Source: JARRNO01 sp037384885 (lineage in GTDB: Bacteria > Acidobacteriota > UBA4820 > DSQY01). From it: DNA of 15,683 nucleotides. The translations under genes were made by a program, and so were the position numbers. The notes under the pieces are model-generated. The model made no database searches, had not been told where the DNA came from, and saw only the letters and a program-made list of their open reading frames with translations. Every line of letters begins with the position of its first letter. Positions within the stretch are counted from its first letter, which is position 1. The DNA lies in NCBI GenBank assembly GCA_037384885.1, contig JARRNO010000014.1:1-15683 (forward strand), in the 5' to 3' direction. Below, one piece after another: positions 12,761 through 15,683 of the stretch.

Positions 12761-15643
12761 TCATGGTTTCCAGTGGTTGATCTTTACCCGCAGCAGCCCG
12801 CCGCCGCGCCGCTTGAACAGGAGGAACCCCTCCTCCAGGCCCTTGAGGTAGAGTCGCCCCGTCAGCTCCACGTCCTTCCTGCAATATTGAGCGACCAGAT
12901 CGAGCTTCCCCTCTCGAAACCACTGAACCGATTGAACGCCGTCCGCCATTTTCTCTTCGTTGAAATTGGCTTCAGCCAGCGACGCCAGCGAAAGCCGGAA
13001 CCCCAGCCGGTCTTTCAAGACAGCCAGCATATCCAAGGTCTTCACCTCGGCCAGGCTGCGGTCCGTATAGGGACGCATGACTTCCAGGTCGAACCGGTCC
13101 ACGTTGAAACCGATCACCAGCTCGGCGTTCAAAAGGTCGTCCACAAGGTCCGCCGCGTCCTCCTCATAGAAGGTTTGCCAGACCTCCCGATCCAAATCCC
13201 ACGTTACAGCAAGAGCAAGACCCAGCTTGCTGATGTTCCCCCATCCTCCCACTTCGGAAGCCAGTTTCTGCGTTTCCAGGTCAAAAACAAGCCGGCCCGG
13301 TTTGGGCCGGTCCTTCTTCGGCCCCGGCTCCTTTTCGGAAATACGAGGCTTGATCTCCAACGGTTTCGGGCGCGACCTGAGCGGGATCTTTCCCTCTAGG
13401 ATCTCGGTCAGAAGAATGGCCGCCGCTTTATCCAGCGGACGGTTTCCGTTGCCGCACTTGGGCGACTGGACGCATCCCGGACATCCGTCCTCGCAGGGGC
13501 AGTCATGAAGCAGCCGGGCCGTACTTTCCAAGAGAAACTCGAACCGGTTGAAACCTTTGCGGCTCATTCCCGCCCCGCCCGGGCAGCCGTCGTAAATGAA
13601 AATCGCCGGTCCCTTCACCTGCGGGTGGTGAGGGTAGGAAATGCCTCCCAGATCCCACCGGTCCGCCATGGCCGTGAGCGGAAACATCCCGATCATTGAA
13701 TGTTCCAGGGCATGAATGCCCCCCATCACGTGCAGGCCCTCCTCCGAAAGATAGGGGGCGATGGCCGGTGGAAGTGCGAACCAGAAGCCCTCCGTCTCAA
13801 AAATGACCGGAGGCGCGTCCAAGTCATATTCTCCGATCGTTTCGCCTCCCGCCATCCTTTTCTTCACGTAGGAGGTGGTGTATTCGGTCACCTTGAGCCG
13901 CCCGAGGTAAAGATCGTAGGCGCCCGAACGCTTCCTCCCGAGCACCTCCAGGATTTCCGTGTCCTTGTCGCCGCGGACTTCGGTGTAATAGTCCGTCCGA
14001 ACGGGACGAACGACCACCTTCCGGTCCTTGGGAGCAACCTGGGTTACAACATATGTCTGCCCCTGATGCAGGTAGATCGCCCCTTCGTGACATTCGCGAT
14101 AAACGCGCACGCCGTCGACGCTCCCGATTCCCTTGCCGGCGGCGTTCACGATCGTAAACCCCTCGCCCATGGTTCGGAGATTGACCCTGCGATGCGGTCT
14201 TTTCCGCAGCGTGTGCCACGTCGTCCCCTCAGCGTCGAGGACGAGTTCGCCCTTGGCGTCCAGGATATTGAGAGCGTCCCGCATGGCGCCCTCCGGAGGA
14301 ATTTCTTCATCGTCCAGCGGCGCCTCATGGGCGGCGCACAGGAGGTGAGGCTGCATGATGAGGCGATTGTCTGGATCCAGGATTATTTCTTCCAGGGGGC
14401 GGTCGAGAAGCGCTTCGGGATGCTGTACGAAATACTGATCCATGGCGTCCGGCATGGCGATCAGAAAGATGTCCGCTTCGTTTCCATGGCGGCCTACCCT
14501 TCCCATTCGCTGGTGAAGTGAGATCAGCGAGCCGGGATATCCCACCAGGATGCAGGCATCGAGCCCTCCCACGTCGATTCCGACTTCCATGGCGGACGTG
14601 CTGACCACCCCTTTAAGCGACCCTTCGAAAAATCCGTGCTCGATCCGTCTTCGTTCCGAAGGAAGGAACCCCGCCCTGTATGAAGAAACCGTTTTTCTGT
14701 AAGAGGCGTCCCGCTGGCACAGCCAGGAGAAGATCAGTTCAGTGATGCGCCGCGCCTTGGTGAAGGTCAGCGTGCGGGCGTCTTCCGCCAGCAGCCGGTC
14801 CATCAGTTCGCACGCCAGGGTATAGGGACTGCCGCTGGACGAGAGAAGAAACAGCCGCCTTTCAGGCTGGGGTGCCCCGCTCCGGTCCAGGTGGACGGCA
14901 TCCCGCCCCGTCAGCGCCCGGTAGAAAACATCTCCGCCCGAAAGCGTGGCAGAGGTCGCCACCCAAGACGGCTCCGCGCCCAGGTTCTCCAGGATCCGGC
15001 TGAACCGCCAGAAAACGTAGTGGACATTGACCCCAAAGACACCCCGGTAGACGTGGGCCTCGTCAAGCACAAACAGCCTCAGACGCTTGAAAAAGGCTCT
15101 CCAGTTCTCGTGGTAGGCCAGGAAAGAAAGATGGAACATATCCGGGTTGGACAGGAGAACCGGCGGCGGAGATTTCATCAGCTTCCGCCGGGTGGCCGGC
15201 GGCGTGTCGCCGTCGTAGATCTCTGCCCTGAATTCCGGAAAACCCAGGCGTGCGGCCAGTTCGTTGATTTTGCCCCGCTGATCTTGTGCCAGCGCCTTCA
15301 TGGGGTAAAGGAACATGGCCGTCGCCCCGGGACTTTTCAGCCATTGATCCAGCGCATAAAGTTGATATATCAATGACTTTCCGCTGGCGGTCGGCGTGCT
15401 CACCAGGACGTCCCGCCCCGCATGAAGGGCCTCCAACCCTTCGACCTGATGCGAATAGAGGCGGCCGAATCCCTCCTGTTCCAGCGCCTTCTTGAGCCGG
15501 GTGTGAAGAAACTCCGGAAGCGCCTTTCTGCTGACGCGGCGTCCCTCCAGCGTAAAGCGGGCGCGAATGTTCGGACCCAGGTTCGAATCCCTTTCGGGGT
15601 CAAGTAGAAACGGCTGTGTTCTAGCGGCTCGTCGGCGGGTCAT
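12761..15643 (-). CDS. MrfA/YprA-like DEAH helicase fused to a YprB/MrfB-like DEDD exonuclease
   Basis: A 960-residue two-part enzyme. The helicase core has Walker A STPTASGKS (82-90), DEAH at 194-197, SAT at 231-233 and QRMGRVGR (378-385). A Cys cluster (Cys715, 717, 721, 724, 730), ending CVQSPKCGNGNRPLD, matches the zinc-binding C-terminal MZB-type module of YprA/MrfA helicases. After a Pro/Lys/Arg-rich linker (about 755-783) comes an RNase H-fold exonuclease: VFDLET with Asp788 and Glu790, GFNVDRFDLEV with Asp852, and YCRKD with Tyr920 and Asp924, a DEDDy arrangement. In Bacillus subtilis MrfA and MrfB are neighbouring separate genes acting in repair of mitomycin-type damage; here the same pair is one polypeptide, so helicase-coupled nuclease action in DNA repair is a reasonable inference. 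The start at 15643 has GAGAG about 6 bases upstream. It is the first gene of the leftward run; the promoter lies outside the window. Confidence 0.92.
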   Translation of the reverse strand: MTRRRAARTQPFLLDPERDSNLGPNIRARFTLEGRRVSRKALPEFLHTRLKKALEQEGFGRLYSHQVEGLEALHAGRDVLVSTPTASGKSLIYQLYALDQWLKSPGATAMFLYPMKALAQDQRGKINELAARLGFPEFRAEIYDGDTPPATRRKLMKSPPPVLLSNPDMFHLSFLAYHENWRAFFKRLRLFVLDEAHVYRGVFGVNVHYVFWRFSRILENLGAEPSWVATSATLSGGDVFYRALTGRDAVHLDRSGAPQPERRLFLLSSSGSPYTLACELMDRLLAEDARTLTFTKARRITELIFSWLCQRDASYRKTVSSYRAGFLPSERRRIEHGFFEGSLKGVVSTSAMEVGIDVGGLDACILVGYPGSLISLHQRMGRVGRHGNEADIFLIAMPDAMDQYFVQHPEALLDRPLEEIILDPDNRLIMQPHLLCAAHEAPLDDEEIPPEGAMRDALNILDAKGELVLDAEGTTWHTLRKRPHRRVNLRTMGEGFTIVNAAGKGIGSVDGVRVYRECHEGAIYLHQGQTYVVTQVAPKDRKVVVRPVRTDYYTEVRGDKDTEILEVLGRKRSGAYDLYLGRLKVTEYTTSYVKKRMAGGETIGEYDLDAPPVIFETEGFWFALPPAIAPYLSEEGLHVMGGIHALEHSMIGMFPLTAMADRWDLGGISYPHHPQVKGPAIFIYDGCPGGAGMSRKGFNRFEFLLESTARLLHDCPCEDGCPGCVQSPKCGNGNRPLDKAAAILLTEILEGKIPLRSRPKPLEIKPRISEKEPGPKKDRPKPGRLVFDLETQKLASEVGGWGNISKLGLALAVTWDLDREVWQTFYEEDAADLVDDLLNAELVIGFNVDRFDLEVMRPYTDRSLAEVKTLDMLAVLKDRLGFRLSLASLAEANFNEEKMADGVQSVQWFREGKLDLVAQYCRKDVELTGRLYLKGLEEGFLLFKRRGGGLLRVKINHWKP

Positions 15644-15683
15644 GTCGCTCTCGTACGAAAGAAGTCTCGGGCCGGCGGCCGGC

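Noticed and set aside
13700..14521. Plus-strand open frame within the helicase gene
   Set aside because: Antisense to conserved helicase and Cys-cluster sequence; no domain.
15668..15683. GC-rich palindromic sequence at the right window edge
   Set aside because: Too short and cut by the edge to assign; could be part of an upstream region not visible here.
1..15683. CRISPR array, insertion sequence, rRNA or tRNA genes
   Set aside because: No direct-repeat array, transposase motif, inverted terminal repeats or cloverleaf sequence was recognised on either strand.

Overview
The window holds about 15.7 kb of GC-rich bacterial chromosome. It is densely coded, with short gaps, many Shine-Dalgarno sites and ordinary metabolic and housekeeping genes. 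Two predicted lipoproteins with lipobox cysteines suggest a Gram-negative-type cell envelope. A mitochondrial-type [4Fe-4S] aconitase next to a class II fumarase indicates a respiring organism with TCA-cycle reactions. No taxon can be fixed from the sequence. No mobile element, CRISPR array, rRNA or tRNA was seen, and no gene-free stretch exceeds 300 bases.

Left part (1-7176): a partial lipoprotein gene with beta-propeller-like repeats runs leftward off the window edge. It diverges from peptidase T (pepT) across a 117-bp gap that carries overlapping candidate promoters. Downstream, aconitase, a small Tic20/DUF4870-like membrane protein and fumarase (fumC) lie 10 and 33 bp apart and look like one operon, closed by a hairpin terminator that can work in both directions.

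Middle part (7174-10352): a short-chain dehydrogenase/reductase (SDR) whose catalytic Tyr position is His, and a small membrane protein, both on the minus strand; then a divergent four-helix membrane protein (+), a YjbQ/UPF0047 enzyme (-) and a small lipoprotein (+). These are mostly single genes in convergent and divergent pairs with very tight ends. The last lipoprotein and the next minus-strand gene share a single CTAG for their stop codons.

Right part (10349-15643): a leftward four-gene run. The first gene encodes a 960-residue protein that joins an MrfA/YprA-like DEAH helicase, with its Cys cluster, to a YprB/MrfB-like DEDD exonuclease. It is followed by a membrane-anchored SpoIIE/RsbU-type PP2C phosphatase, a four-helix membrane protein and a membrane-anchored SGNH hydrolase. 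The last two overlap by ATGA. The helicase-nuclease fusion and its co-transcribed partners are the most distinctive content. The rest is conserved metabolism plus small unknown envelope proteins. I did not find a clearly new multi-gene system.
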